Below the pieces are notes generated by a model. That model was given only the letters and a program-made list of their open reading frames with translations. It made no database searches and had not been told where the DNA came from. The translations under genes and the position numbers were made by a program. Shown here piece by piece: positions 1 to 6,863 of a stretch of 11,335 nucleotides of DNA; position 1 is the first letter of the stretch, and each line of letters opens with the position of its first letter. The stretch covers positions 4,252 through 15,586 of the forward strand of contig MHLS01000057.1 in the NCBI GenBank assembly GCA_001819095.1, given 5' to 3'. The DNA comes from Candidatus Lloydbacteria bacterium RIFCSPLOWO2_02_FULL_54_12. Its GTDB lineage: Bacteria > Patescibacteriota > Minisyncoccia > Phycocordibacterales > UBA6899.

Positions 1-557
1 TTGCGTCTCAAGAATTTAAAGAACGCAAAGACGAAGCCGAGACGAAGCGGCGTGTCGAAGAGGATGAGTATCGCGATGATAAGCACGGCGACGAGAATGA
101 ACCCCGTCGCGAGCGGTGCGAATAAGGACACTACCGGAAGCATGCTGTAGTAGCCGACGAATCCCCCGAGCCCGTCTGTTGCGCTTGCGCGGTCGAAGAG
201 CGCAAGAAGTCCCAAGGTCGAGAGTATGAAGAACGGACCGGCGACCAATGCGGGTCCGGTCAGGTGACGTCCTCCGGCGCGAAAGAAGTTGATGGAGAGG
301 AGAAAGAAAAGGAGCGGGATGACGTAGTAGCCGAGTCCGAAAAGAAAGTGCGCTCCGGCGTAGATCTTTTCTCCGAGGTAGCCGCCTGCCCCCTTCGCCG
401 CAAGGAGAAAGATGAGCGCGATGATAACGCATGCGATGCCGGTAATCGAACCCCGCGTTTCCTCGCGGAGTGTTGACCAAAAACCGAAGCGCGTGGCACC
501 GCGATGTGTTTCCCGCACGCGTTCTTCACCGTTCCGTTTTTTTGTTTTTTTACTCAT
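1..557 (-). CDS. ftsK: DNA translocase FtsK, N-terminal membrane part (runs off the window)
   Basis: Reading the minus strand from the ATG at 557-555 gives 185 codons that stay open to the window edge, so the motor and gamma domains lie outside. The protein begins MSKKTKKRNGEERV, a basic cytoplasmic tail. Four hydrophobic segments follow at about residues 38-55, 70-92, 103-121 and 148-167. The stretch with KGAGGYLGEKIY and then GLGYYVIPLLFFLLS matches the pattern of the FtsK/SpoIIIE four-helix membrane domain. FtsK anchors at the division septum and pumps chromosome ends apart by ATP hydrolysis so that dimers can be resolved. No strong ribosome binding site precedes the ATG. It is divergent from the gene at 1085. 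Another polytopic membrane protein is possible because the ATPase is not visible, but size, topology and loop pattern fit FtsK well. Confidence 0.82.
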   Translation of the reverse strand, partial: MSKKTKKRNGEERVRETHRGATRFGFWSTLREETRGSITGIACVIIALIFLLAAKGAGGYLGEKIYAGAHFLFGLGYYVIPLLFFLLSINFFRAGGRHLTGPALVAGPFFILSTLGLLALFDRASATDGLGGFVGYYSMLPVVSLFAPLATGFILVAVLIIAILILFDTPLRLGFVFAFFKFLRR

Positions 558-582
558 GAGCGTTATGTCGCGATTGCTCTAT

Positions 583-588
583 ATTATC
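583..588 (-). promoter_or_regulatory. candidate -10 element for ftsK
   Basis: On the minus strand GATAAT lies about 25 bases upstream of the ftsK ATG and is preceded by a TG (extended -10 like). No convincing -35 is visible. The expected transcript would have a very short leader. Confidence 0.28.
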
Positions 589-661
589 ACGCAGAACCCC
601 GTCCCCGACGCACTTTTGAGTTTGCACCCCCGTGCTGACTGTGGGCACGTGGTGGAAACCG

Positions 662-714
662 AGTTCCAAGGTCTCTCCTTGGGAATTTTGTATTTAAGGT
701 GAGACCTTGGAACT
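662..714. repeat. REP-like unit, family A, copy 1
   Basis: A perfect 14-bp inverted repeat: AGTTCCAAGGTCTC at 662-675 pairs with GAGACCTTGGAACT at 701-714 across a 25-nt AT-rich spacer. Each arm with its neighbour is itself a small imperfect palindrome (AAGG...CCTT at 668-680 and again at 696-708), so the unit resembles two REP sequences facing each other. Related copies lie at 2260-2318 and 2429-2493. Confidence 0.85.
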
Positions 715-728
715 CTTGCGTGGAGGTA

Positions 729-782
729 AAAATACAAGGTCCGACCTTAAGAATTTATCCCCAAGGTCGGACCTTGTATTTT
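729..782. repeat. REP-like unit, family B, copy 1
   Basis: A perfect 20-bp inverted repeat (729-748 with 763-782) around a 14-nt loop. Each arm contains the inner palindrome AAGGTCCGACCTT or its complement. The unit starts with an A run and ends with a T run, so a transcript in either direction would form a long stem followed by U residues. It follows family A copy 1 after 14 bases; the same A-then-B order recurs at 2260-2385. Confidence 0.87.
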
Positions 783-827
783 GGAGACTCTCTCGAGCGA
801 GGGCGATGCCTTTTTGGGGACTCCACA

Positions 828-910
828 GGCGCGTTGCTTGGTCTCGTCAAGTCATTCCACTTGACGAGAACGCGCCGAGGACGGTTTCGTCCTTCGCAGG
901 AAAGGACGAA
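828..910. repeat. two consecutive intergenic hairpins
   Basis: The first hairpin has an inner 11-bp stem (842-852 with 859-869, loop CATTCC) and an outer 8-bp stem GGCGCGTT/AACGCGCC (828-835 with 869-876). The second has a 9-bp stem TTCGTCCTT/AAGGACGAA (886-894 with 902-910) with a 7-nt loop. Neither shares the AAGGTC core of the REP-like units, and neither is followed by a convincing T run. Function unknown. Confidence 0.6.
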
Positions 911-1024
911 TGTGCCCCGCAAGGGTATAGTCCGAGCACCCCCTTATTGGACATTTTTTTATTGGTGAGTATCATGGACAGCGAATTGGTTTGTAGCGGA
1001 CACGTTAAGGAAAAAGGCGGAGTA

Positions 1025-1052
1025 TTGACTTTTTCCATAAAGTCAGTATTAT
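1025..1052 (+). promoter_or_regulatory. sigma70-type promoter with internal inverted repeat
   Basis: TTGACT at 1025-1030 and TATTAT at 1047-1052 are separated by 16 bases, about 33 bases before the ATG at 1085. The 7-bp inverted repeat TGACTTT/AAAGTCA (1026-1032 and 1039-1045) fills the spacer and could be an operator. Confidence 0.6.
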
Positions 1053-1084
1053 AAAAGGACACATAAAAGACATTATTTAACGGC

Positions 1085-2257
1085 ATGGAACAGCAAAAGG
1101 ACAACCAAAAAAGTTTACAAGGAGAGAGCCGTCAGTTTTCTCAAGGACAGAGCGTCGTCAACAACGAACACCGCGCGACGCCTTCCGCACAGCCTCAAAC
1201 GGGATTTGTGAAACAAACAAGCATGAGTCAGTCTACTCAAGGTTTTTCGGGCACACTGACTCAAAAAAAACCGTCACCACAACAGGGTTTCGATTACGTG
1301 ATGCGCAAGGCGGAAAAGTTGACCACTGCGCTCTATCTTGTTACGGACATCATGTCGGAGCGCGAGCCGCTTAAATGGAAGACGCGAGAGATTGGCGTCG
1401 ACCTTCTTTCGGACATCACGATAACGTCCGCTCTTTCACTGAGCGAAAAAATGAGCATGCTCCGGAATATCATGAAAAAGATAGAAAAGACGATCGCCTT
1501 TCTCGACGTTGCGCAGTCGGCTCGGCTCATGAGCGAAATGAACTCTTCGATGTTGAAGAAGGAGTACCTTGCGCTCAAGGACAGTATCGACGGGGAGTGG
1601 GGCCGTGTCCATGAGAAAAGCAAGTCGATATTCTCCGAAGCATTTTTTGATATTTCACGCGAAGAGGAGCCGTTGACGGAGTCATCGTCAAGAGAAAGCA
1701 CTGTATTCATCCAAAGGGCCGCGGAGCCTGTCACAGAGAGGACGATTGAACGACCTCCCGTGAAAGAAGTGGTCGCACCGGCGAAGACGGAGAGGCCGGA
1801 GAGTCAACCGACCCCCGCACCGCGCGCCCCGTTCGTATTAGCCGTACCGGTCGAGACACAGCAAGTAAGCGCAAAGGTGGTCGGAGAGAGGGTTGAAAAA
1901 CAAGCTCCGCAAACGGGAAGACAGGAAGAAAGGGCGGCGGGTACTGTAGCGAATACTCAACTCCCCGCAAATGCACCACGCCCGACGGCGATATTTGTGC
2001 CGCCGAATCGCCTTCCGATGCAGGGCGGAGGTGTGCTCGTAGCCGGAAGAGCGGAGAACGACAAGAACGACCGGAGAAAGATCATCCTTGCACTGATCAA
2101 GCAGAAACCGGCGCTTACGGTCAGGGACATCACCAAGAGCATTCCCCAAGTGAGCGAGAAGACCATTCAACGCGAACTTCTTTCCATGGTTGCCGAAGGT
2201 GTGCTCTTAAAGCGTGGCGAACGCCGGTGGTCTACATACTCCCTGCGTGTCCAATAG
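1085..2257 (+). CDS. unknown protein with helical domain and C-terminal winged helix
   Basis: This 390-aa protein has three parts. Residues 1-65 are Gln/Ser-rich and probably disordered. Residues 67-192 form a predicted helical domain (FDYVMRKAEKLTTALYLVTD ... SEKMSMLRNIMKKIEKTI) of a family I cannot name. Residues 193-325 are a Pro/Glu/Thr-rich linker. Residues 326-388 read as a winged helix-turn-helix: RRKIILALIKQ, TVRDITKSIPQVSEKTIQRE as the HTH, then the wing EGVLLKRGERRWSTYSL. This suggests DNA binding, perhaps DeoR-like, with a partner-binding helical part. The ATG at 1085 is the first in frame after the promoter; no clear Shine-Dalgarno precedes it. There is no signal peptide or membrane helix. 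A REP-like A-B pair lies on each side. The existence of the gene is secure; its role is not. Confidence 0.85.
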   Translation: MEQQKDNQKSLQGESRQFSQGQSVVNNEHRATPSAQPQTGFVKQTSMSQSTQGFSGTLTQKKPSPQQGFDYVMRKAEKLTTALYLVTDIMSEREPLKWKTREIGVDLLSDITITSALSLSEKMSMLRNIMKKIEKTIAFLDVAQSARLMSEMNSSMLKKEYLALKDSIDGEWGRVHEKSKSIFSEAFFDISREEEPLTESSSRESTVFIQRAAEPVTERTIERPPVKEVVAPAKTERPESQPTPAPRAPFVLAVPVETQQVSAKVVGERVEKQAPQTGRQEERAAGTVANTQLPANAPRPTAIFVPPNRLPMQGGGVLVAGRAENDKNDRRKIILALIKQKPALTVRDITKSIPQVSEKTIQRELLSMVAEGVLLKRGERRWSTYSLRVQ

Positions 2258-2259
2258 GG

Positions 2260-2318
2260 GTTCCAAGGTCTCTCCTTGGGCAAAGAACCAATAGTACGCA
2301 AAGGTGAGACCTCGGAAC
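2260..2318. repeat. REP-like unit, family A, copy 2
   Basis: GTTCCAAGGTCTC at 2260-2272 pairs with GAGACCTCGGAAC at 2306-2318, with one mismatch and a longer spacer than copy 1. It starts three bases after the stop codon of the upstream gene. Confidence 0.8.
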
Positions 2319-2329
2319 TCATGTCCTCT

Positions 2330-2385
2330 AAAAATACAAGGTCGGACCTTAGGAATCAATCCCAAAGGTCCGACCTTGTATTTTT
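2330..2385. repeat. REP-like unit, family B, copy 2
   Basis: A perfect 21-bp inverted repeat (2330-2350 with 2365-2385) around a 14-nt loop, bounded by an A run and a T run. It lies 11 bases after family A copy 2, the same arrangement as at 662-782. It may terminate transcription of the gene ending at 2257. Confidence 0.87.
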
Positions 2386-2428
2386 CGATACCGCATAAAG
2401 GACACACAAGGCACATCTTGCGCCCAAT

Positions 2429-2493
2429 GACGGCCCAAGGTCTCTCCTTGGAGATTTTGTATCTAAGGTGAGACCTTGGAGAAGTTGGCCGTC
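2429..2493. repeat. REP-like unit, family A, copy 3
   Basis: CCAAGGTCTC (2435-2444) pairs with GAGACCTTGG (2470-2479). An outer 7-bp pair GACGGCC/GGCCGTC (2429-2435 with 2487-2493) encloses it. No family B unit follows this copy. Confidence 0.78.
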
Positions 2494-2532
2494 TACGAGG
2501 CTACGCAAAGCCAGCTCCCACCCCCTGCCATC

Positions 2533-2640
2533 CAAGGTGGAACCTTGATCCGCCTCAGGCGGACTCCTTTGGTGGTTCATCGCCATTGACTCCCCAAGGC
2601 AATGGCGGTATCATTCCCCAGTCACCGCCAAAGGGGTGAC
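2533..2640. other. cluster of four small hairpins, last one terminator-like
   Basis: Four short stems follow one another: CAAGGT/ACCTTG (2533-2547, with a REP-like core), TCCGCC/GGCGGA around 2549-2563, CGCCATTG/CAATGGCG (2581-2588 with 2600-2607), and GTCACC/GGTGAC (2621-2626 with 2635-2640). The last is followed by a T-rich tract and might act as a weak terminator before the promoter region of the next gene. Confidence 0.45.
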
Positions 2641-2662
2641 CATTTCATTTTTCTTGGGGATT

Positions 2663-2708
2663 TGTCAAGATATGCCGTATTTGCGCCATTCTTGACACGT
2701 TATCCACA
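2663..2708. promoter_or_regulatory. inverted repeat plus perfect DnaA box
   Basis: TGTCAAGA (2663-2670) and TCTTGACA (2690-2697) form a perfect 8-bp inverted repeat with a 19-nt gap. Directly after it, 2700-2708 reads TTATCCACA, an exact match to the DnaA box consensus. Both lie just upstream of the promoter at 2725-2754 and could be regulator sites. A single 9-mer can occur by chance. Confidence 0.4.
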
Positions 2709-2724
2709 TACGCCGTTGTGACGA

Positions 2725-2754
2725 TTGGCGGGGAAAACCAAGAAATACTATAAT
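2725..2754 (+). promoter_or_regulatory. promoter of the S-layer-like gene
   Basis: TTGGCG at 2725-2730 and a consensus TATAAT at 2749-2754 are 18 bases apart. The predicted start of transcription is near 2761, leaving a leader of about 320 nt before the ATG at 3082. Confidence 0.6.
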
Positions 2755-2760
2755 GATATT

Positions 2761-3081
2761 GTGCTTTCAAGAGCGGAGCGTTTCTGTCTTTGTATGTTTG
2801 TACGGGAACGCGATGCGATCTGCACCAATAACCACAACGGTTAATTAAGGCGGATGGAGGAAGGCCAACATCAAAGGATAGTTCATTGAAAATTGAATAG
2901 CAGAATGTGTGATCCCCGCCGACCGCTTCGATCTCGGCAGATCGGGAAGTCGAGGGGAATACGAATTACTGTCTATTCGTTTCTTCAATGCAACGAATTC
3001 ACTGTGAATTATCAGTTATGAGAATTATTAGTAATTATTAACGTTCGGCAACGAACGATTATTAACAAAGTAGACTTAAAT
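2761..3081 (+). ncRNA. long structured 5' leader of the S-layer-like mRNA
   Basis: No reading frame of note lies here, but there are several secondary structures. CGATCT/AGATCG (2929-2944, loop CGGC) sits inside a longer imperfect stem reaching from CCCC at 2914 to GGGG at 2957. AATTCAC-T-GTGAATT (2996-3010) is a perfect palindrome. CGTTCG/CGAACG (3042-3057) closes a GCAA tetraloop 24 bases before the start codon. Abundant surface-protein mRNAs often have long stable leaders, so a role in mRNA stability or translation is plausible. No known riboswitch class was recognised. Confidence 0.45.
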
Positions 3082-6000
3082 ATGACGAATTTTAAAAAAT
3101 CCAAAACGTCGAAAGTCGTTTCCGGGTTTGTGGGTCTCGCGACGGCGCTCATGATGATGGGCCCCGCGGTCGCTTCGGCGGCCACCGTCGAAGAGCTCAC
3201 TGCCCAGATCGCCGCGCTCATGGCACAGGTGCAGGCCCTTCAGGGAGCAACGAGCGCTCCGGTCGCGGCTCCTGCGCACGTCTTCAGCGTCGATCTCACG
3301 GTGGGATCGAAAGGCGATGATGTGACGGCGCTCCAGACCATCCTCGTTGCGAAAGGATTCCTCACGATGCCGGCTGGCGTCGCGATGGGATACTTCGGCA
3401 ACTTGACCAAGGTGGCAGTAGCGGCATGGCAGGCGGCGGAAGGCATCAGCCCCGCGGCCGGGTACTTCGGTCCGAAGTCGCGCGCGGCAATGAACGCCAT
3501 GACTCCGGCTCCGACCACCACGACAACGACGACTCCTGAAACGACGACCACAACGACCACAACGACGACAACGTCGACGGTTGCGGGTTGTACGGGAACG
3601 ACGGGCTTCAGCCCGACGACGGGTCAGTCTTGTGCGGTTACCTCACTTCCGACGGGCTGCACGACGAATGTCGGCTACAGTCCGGTCACGGGTCTGTCCT
3701 GCGCGGCAACGGCAGAGACGACGACGACCTCGGGAGGTCTCACGGCGACACTTGATGTCACGTCTCCTGCTTCAGGAACGCTCATCACGGGTCAGGCAGT
3801 CGCAACACTCGCGGTCTTCAAGGTGACGAACGCAAGCGCGGCGGCGGCAAAGATCACCGTGCTCAAGTTCAAGAGAATAGGCATCTCGTCTGATTCAACG
3901 CTGACGAATGTCTACCTCTACAGCGGCTCAACGCGCCTCACGGATTCCGCGGCGGTTGCGCAGAGCATTGTGAACTTCAACGACAGCGCAGGTCTTGTCA
4001 CGGTTCCGGCAGGGGGCTCGGTTCTCCTCGCGATCCGCGCGGACATTGCGGCGGACATGAACGGTCAGAATGTCGGCATCATGCTGACGGATGTGACCTC
4101 CGACGCAGGTACGGTCGGCGGCCTTCCGGTCTCGGGCGCACAGCACGAGATCGCGGCGCTTCCTGTCGGTGCAACGACGGTTGACTTCACCAACGTGACG
4201 GTTCAGCCGGCTGCGGATTCCAACGTGGATCCCCAGACGGACTTCCGCGCATGGCAGAAGACCATCACGATCAACAACCGCGACGCGGTCATGTCTTCTT
4301 TCCGTTTGCGCCAGATCGGCTCGATCTCAACAGGCGACTTGAAGAATTTCCGCCTTTTGATTGACGGAGTTGCGGTCGGGACAGCGGTGGATACGGTTGA
4401 TTCAGGCGGCTATGTCACATGGACCTTTGCAACACCGATCACACTCAAGTCAGGTGGTCGCGACTTCAAGGTCTTGGCGGACATCGTCGGCGGTTCGAAC
4501 CGCACCTTCCAGCTCTCGCTTCGCCAGGCCGGCGACATCGAGATCGCGGACAGCCAGCTGGGCTTCACGGTCCTTCCGGTGGTGGGCGCGGCCGCATTCT
4601 CGGCGATGACGACAGGCATTCAGACAATCAATCAGGGCACGCTCTCGATTGCGAAAGCGACCGACTCACTTTCGGGTAACGTCGTGAATCAGGGCTCGGG
4701 TATCACGCTTGGCAAATTCACGATGAAGGCACAGGGCGAGAAGTTGAAGGTCGAATATCTTCGCGTTTCATTCACGCCTCACGCTGCGGAAGCGGGTGGT
4801 ATAGCTGCAACAGACTTGACCAAGCTCCGCAACGGCGCGCTCTTCGCGAATGGTGTCCAGATCGGCTCTACGGCGGACATCTGTGCGGATGACGCAAGTG
4901 CTGGTGCGTGTGCGGCGGACTACACGCAGTACAATCTTGGTTCAGCACTTGTGCTTGAACCGGGCAAAGATGTCACGCTTGAAGTGCGTGGTGACGTCTT
5001 CGACAACGACGGCACAAACCAGATGAGCGCGAACGACACCTTCACGGTGAATCTCGTCCTTGGTGTGACGAACGTCCAGCGCATGACGTCGCTCTCCTAC
5101 ATTGCGAACTCGGCGGTCTCGGCCAACCAACTCACGGTTGCGGCAGGAACGCTCACGCTCGCGAAGTATACGGCGTTTGCGAACCAGACGATTACGGTTC
5201 CCCAGACGGCCTACAAGATCGGCGAATTCCGCTTGACTTCAGGCTCGACGGAGGCGGTGAACCTCACCGGCTTCGCGCTTGACTTCACGAATACCGCTCC
5301 CTCGGCCAGTGTCCTGCTCATTACGGATGTCTACATTGTCTACGGAGGCAAGACCTCGCAGGTCAAGTCGACGGTAGCAACGAGCTCGAACACATGGTCC
5401 TTGAACGAAACGATGGCGGTCAATTCCGACATGCCCATCGCCGTTTACGCGACCTTGGGTTCGACTATCGACAGTGCACGAACGATTATCACCGAATTGA
5501 CGGTACAGGGTAACTCGGTGAACTCGGGTAGTTCGGCGAACTCTGCGGAGGTCGCGGGTCAGACCGTCACGGTCGGCGCAGGTACCTTATCGACGGCGCT
5601 TGACGCGTCGACGCCGGGAATTGCGAACGTGGTCGGCAACTCCGAGCCGAAGATCGCATCCTTCAAGTACAATTCGTTGAACGATTCATTCACGTTGAAA
5701 GAGATCGGCGTGACGGTCGGTTCGGCTGGTGCGGCGGCAATTGTTGAGCTCGTCTTCAAAGACGGCGCAACTGAATTGAAGCGCGTCCCGGTCAACGTCA
5801 CAGCGGCAACAGCAACGGGTCTCTCGGTCGTCGTTCCTTACAACGGCTCGAAGATCATCGATGTCTACGCGAAACTCGGCACCATCGGTACCGGTTACGC
5901 GACGACCTCGTCGAATGTTGCAGTCGCGCTCTCGAGTACGAAGTACATGAACTCGACGGGCTCGACGCTCTGGGAGAACACGGCACAGCAAGGAAATGCC

Positions 6001-6552
6001 ACGTACGTCTTCAAGACGAAGCCGACGATCACGAATGTTGCATTGCCGACAACGGTCTTTGCGGCAGGAACGGTCACGGTGGCCAAGTTCACCATCACGG
6101 CTGACGCAGGAGGCACGATTGCGTGGAGGAAATTGATCCTCACCACTGCGACCAGTTCGACGGGTGCGACCTACTATGTCACGGCCTATGGTCTCTTCGA
6201 TGATTCTGGTTCGCAAATTGCCAGTATCACCTCGAACGGATCGTTGACTGCGAGCCAGGCTGGTGCAATCACCTTCGAATCGACTGCCGATCAGGAGATC
6301 AGCGGCTCGAAGACCTATGTGGTCAAGGCGACGATCACCGGTTCCCCGACGACGGCAAGCCTAAGCCACTATATTGCCTACGCGGCGATCTATGCGGCAC
6401 AGGCGGCCTACTCGAATGCGTCTGGAGTCAGTACCAACAACTTTGTCTGGTCTGATGAGTCGATTGTTGGGCACTCTGACACAACGAACGACTGGATGGG
6501 TGATTACAAGGTGAAGAATCTCCCGTCTGACTACCAGACGTTGACGAAGTAA
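3082..6552 (+). CDS. giant secreted S-layer-like protein with peptidoglycan-binding domain
   Basis: This 1156-aa protein starts with a signal peptide (basic MTNFKKSKTSK, hydrophobic core, likely cleavage after AVASA at residue 33). A short heptad-like helix follows (ATVEELTAQIAALMAQVQAL). Residues 67-142 form a peptidoglycan-binding type 1 domain, with VGSKGDDVTALQTILVAKGF and GYFGPKSRAAM. Then come a poly-Thr linker (about 143-167) and two Cys-bracketed repeats (GCTGTTGFSPTTGQSCA and a second copy; Cys 170, 184, 193, 207). The rest is beta-rich and modular: I see six related modules starting near residues 221, 367, 518, 688, 833 and 980, several opening with a 'GTL..AK' phrase and a 'KF' strand. 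This fits a cell-wall-anchored S-layer or surface-fibre protein as found in Parcubacteria. The ATG at 3082 gives a complete signal peptide; no clear Shine-Dalgarno is present. A strong terminator follows. The specific surface role is inferred. Confidence 0.88.
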   Translation: MTNFKKSKTSKVVSGFVGLATALMMMGPAVASAATVEELTAQIAALMAQVQALQGATSAPVAAPAHVFSVDLTVGSKGDDVTALQTILVAKGFLTMPAGVAMGYFGNLTKVAVAAWQAAEGISPAAGYFGPKSRAAMNAMTPAPTTTTTTTPETTTTTTTTTTTSTVAGCTGTTGFSPTTGQSCAVTSLPTGCTTNVGYSPVTGLSCAATAETTTTSGGLTATLDVTSPASGTLITGQAVATLAVFKVTNASAAAAKITVLKFKRIGISSDSTLTNVYLYSGSTRLTDSAAVAQSIVNFNDSAGLVTVPAGGSVLLAIRADIAADMNGQNVGIMLTDVTSDAGTVGGLPVSGAQHEIAALPVGATTVDFTNVTVQPAADSNVDPQTDFRAWQKTITINNRDAVMSSFRLRQIGSISTGDLKNFRLLIDGVAVGTAVDTVDSGGYVTWTFATPITLKSGGRDFKVLADIVGGSNRTFQLSLRQAGDIEIADSQLGFTVLPVVGAAAFSAMTTGIQTINQGTLSIAKATDSLSGNVVNQGSGITLGKFTMKAQGEKLKVEYLRVSFTPHAAEAGGIAATDLTKLRNGALFANGVQIGSTADICADDASAGACAADYTQYNLGSALVLEPGKDVTLEVRGDVFDNDGTNQMSANDTFTVNLVLGVTNVQRMTSLSYIANSAVSANQLTVAAGTLTLAKYTAFANQTITVPQTAYKIGEFRLTSGSTEAVNLTGFALDFTNTAPSASVLLITDVYIVYGGKTSQVKSTVATSSNTWSLNETMAVNSDMPIAVYATLGSTIDSARTIITELTVQGNSVNSGSSANSAEVAGQTVTVGAGTLSTALDASTPGIANVVGNSEPKIASFKYNSLNDSFTLKEIGVTVGSAGAAAIVELVFKDGATELKRVPVNVTAATATGLSVVVPYNGSKIIDVYAKLGTIGTGYATTSSNVAVALSSTKYMNSTGSTLWENTAQQGNATYVFKTKPTITNVALPTTVFAAGTVTVAKFTITADAGGTIAWRKLILTTATSSTGATYYVTAYGLFDDSGSQIASITSNGSLTASQAGAITFESTADQEISGSKTYVVKATITGSPTTASLSHYIAYAAIYAAQAAYSNASGVSTNNFVWSDESIVGHSDTTNDWMGDYKVKNLPSDYQTLTK
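3511..3578 (+). repeat. low-complexity Thr-codon tract
   Basis: Runs of ACC, ACG and ACA codons encode the poly-Thr linker between the peptidoglycan-binding domain and the Cys repeats. The tract may be prone to slippage and is a likely site of length variation or O-glycosylation. Confidence 0.75.
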
Positions 6553-6597
6553 AGTCAGTGCTTATATCCTCCGAAGGTCGAATATCGTAGGATAGAA

Positions 6598-6627
6598 ACA
6601 AAACCCCCTCGCAAGAGGGGGTTTTGT
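6598..6627. terminator. strong intrinsic terminator after the S-layer-like gene
   Basis: A perfect 13-bp stem (ACAAAACCCCCTC, 6598-6610, with its complement, 6615-6627) closes a GCAA tetraloop. A and T runs form the base of the stem, so it could work in both directions. It begins 45 bases after the stop codon. Confidence 0.87.
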
Positions 6628-6672
6628 CTTACACAAAAGGCAAACTGCTTTGCTTTTTGTGTAAGACAAAAC
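6621..6672. repeat. long hairpin overlapping the terminator
   Basis: A 24-nt arm at 6621-6644 pairs with 6649-6672 over its full length except one G-T position, with a 4-nt loop. Its first seven bases (GTTTTGT) are also the last bases of the terminator stem, so the two hairpins cannot form fully at the same time. Confidence 0.8.
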
Positions 6673-6684
6673 AGTCGGAGCGAT

Positions 6685-6809
6685 GTCCTGAACTTGCCGA
6701 AGGACCGCAGGTGAGGTGCGGAAAGGGAACCCATTCATAGGTGCCGCACCGCAAGACCTTTTGAGATTGAGTCCGCGAAAGCCAAAAGGTGTACAGCTCC
6801 TGTAAGGAG
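6685..6809. other. array of four stem-loops, possible structured RNA or element end
   Basis: Four stems follow each other: GTCCT/AGGAC (6685-6689 with 6701-6705), GGTGCGG/CCGCACC (6715-6721 with 6744-6750), ACCTTTTG/CAAAAGGT (6756-6763 with 6783-6790) and CTCCT/AGGAG (6797-6801 with 6805-6809). No Rfam-type RNA was recognised; the SRP RNA signature loop is absent. A 55-codon open stretch exists on the minus strand but looks non-coding. It may be a non-coding RNA or the left flank of the transposase locus. Confidence 0.35.
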
Positions 6810-6863
6810 GGGGTCGCGAAAACTTAGTGATTCGTGACTTTGTTATACCCAGACTTCCCCCGC

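Noticed and set aside
16..480. Arg-rich open frame on the minus strand
   Set aside because: It overlaps ftsK in another frame on the same strand; the ftsK frame gives a convincing four-helix membrane domain, while this frame gives low-complexity Arg-rich sequence.
412..968. Short plus-strand open frames upstream of the winged-helix gene
   Set aside because: They cross the ftsK start, the repeats and the hairpins and have no protein-like features or ribosome binding sites.
2700..2708. Replication origin
   Set aside because: There is only one perfect DnaA box, no cluster of boxes, no AT-rich unwinding region next to it, and no dnaA or dnaN gene.
2881..2900. Resemblance of GTTCATTGAAAATTGAATAG to rRNA spacer sequence
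   Set aside because: It resembles a motif seen before 23S genes in some bacteria, but no rRNA gene or boxA-like context is nearby; a chance match in AT-rich sequence is more likely.
5686..6216. 176-aa minus-strand open frame opposite the S-layer-like gene
   Set aside because: It is an Arg/Asp-rich shadow of GC-rich codons; the plus strand has a signal peptide and consistent modules.
6673..6830. Small SRP RNA or another housekeeping RNA
   Set aside because: The hairpins are suggestive, but the conserved SRP tetraloop and asymmetric loop are absent and no RNase P or tmRNA signature is seen.
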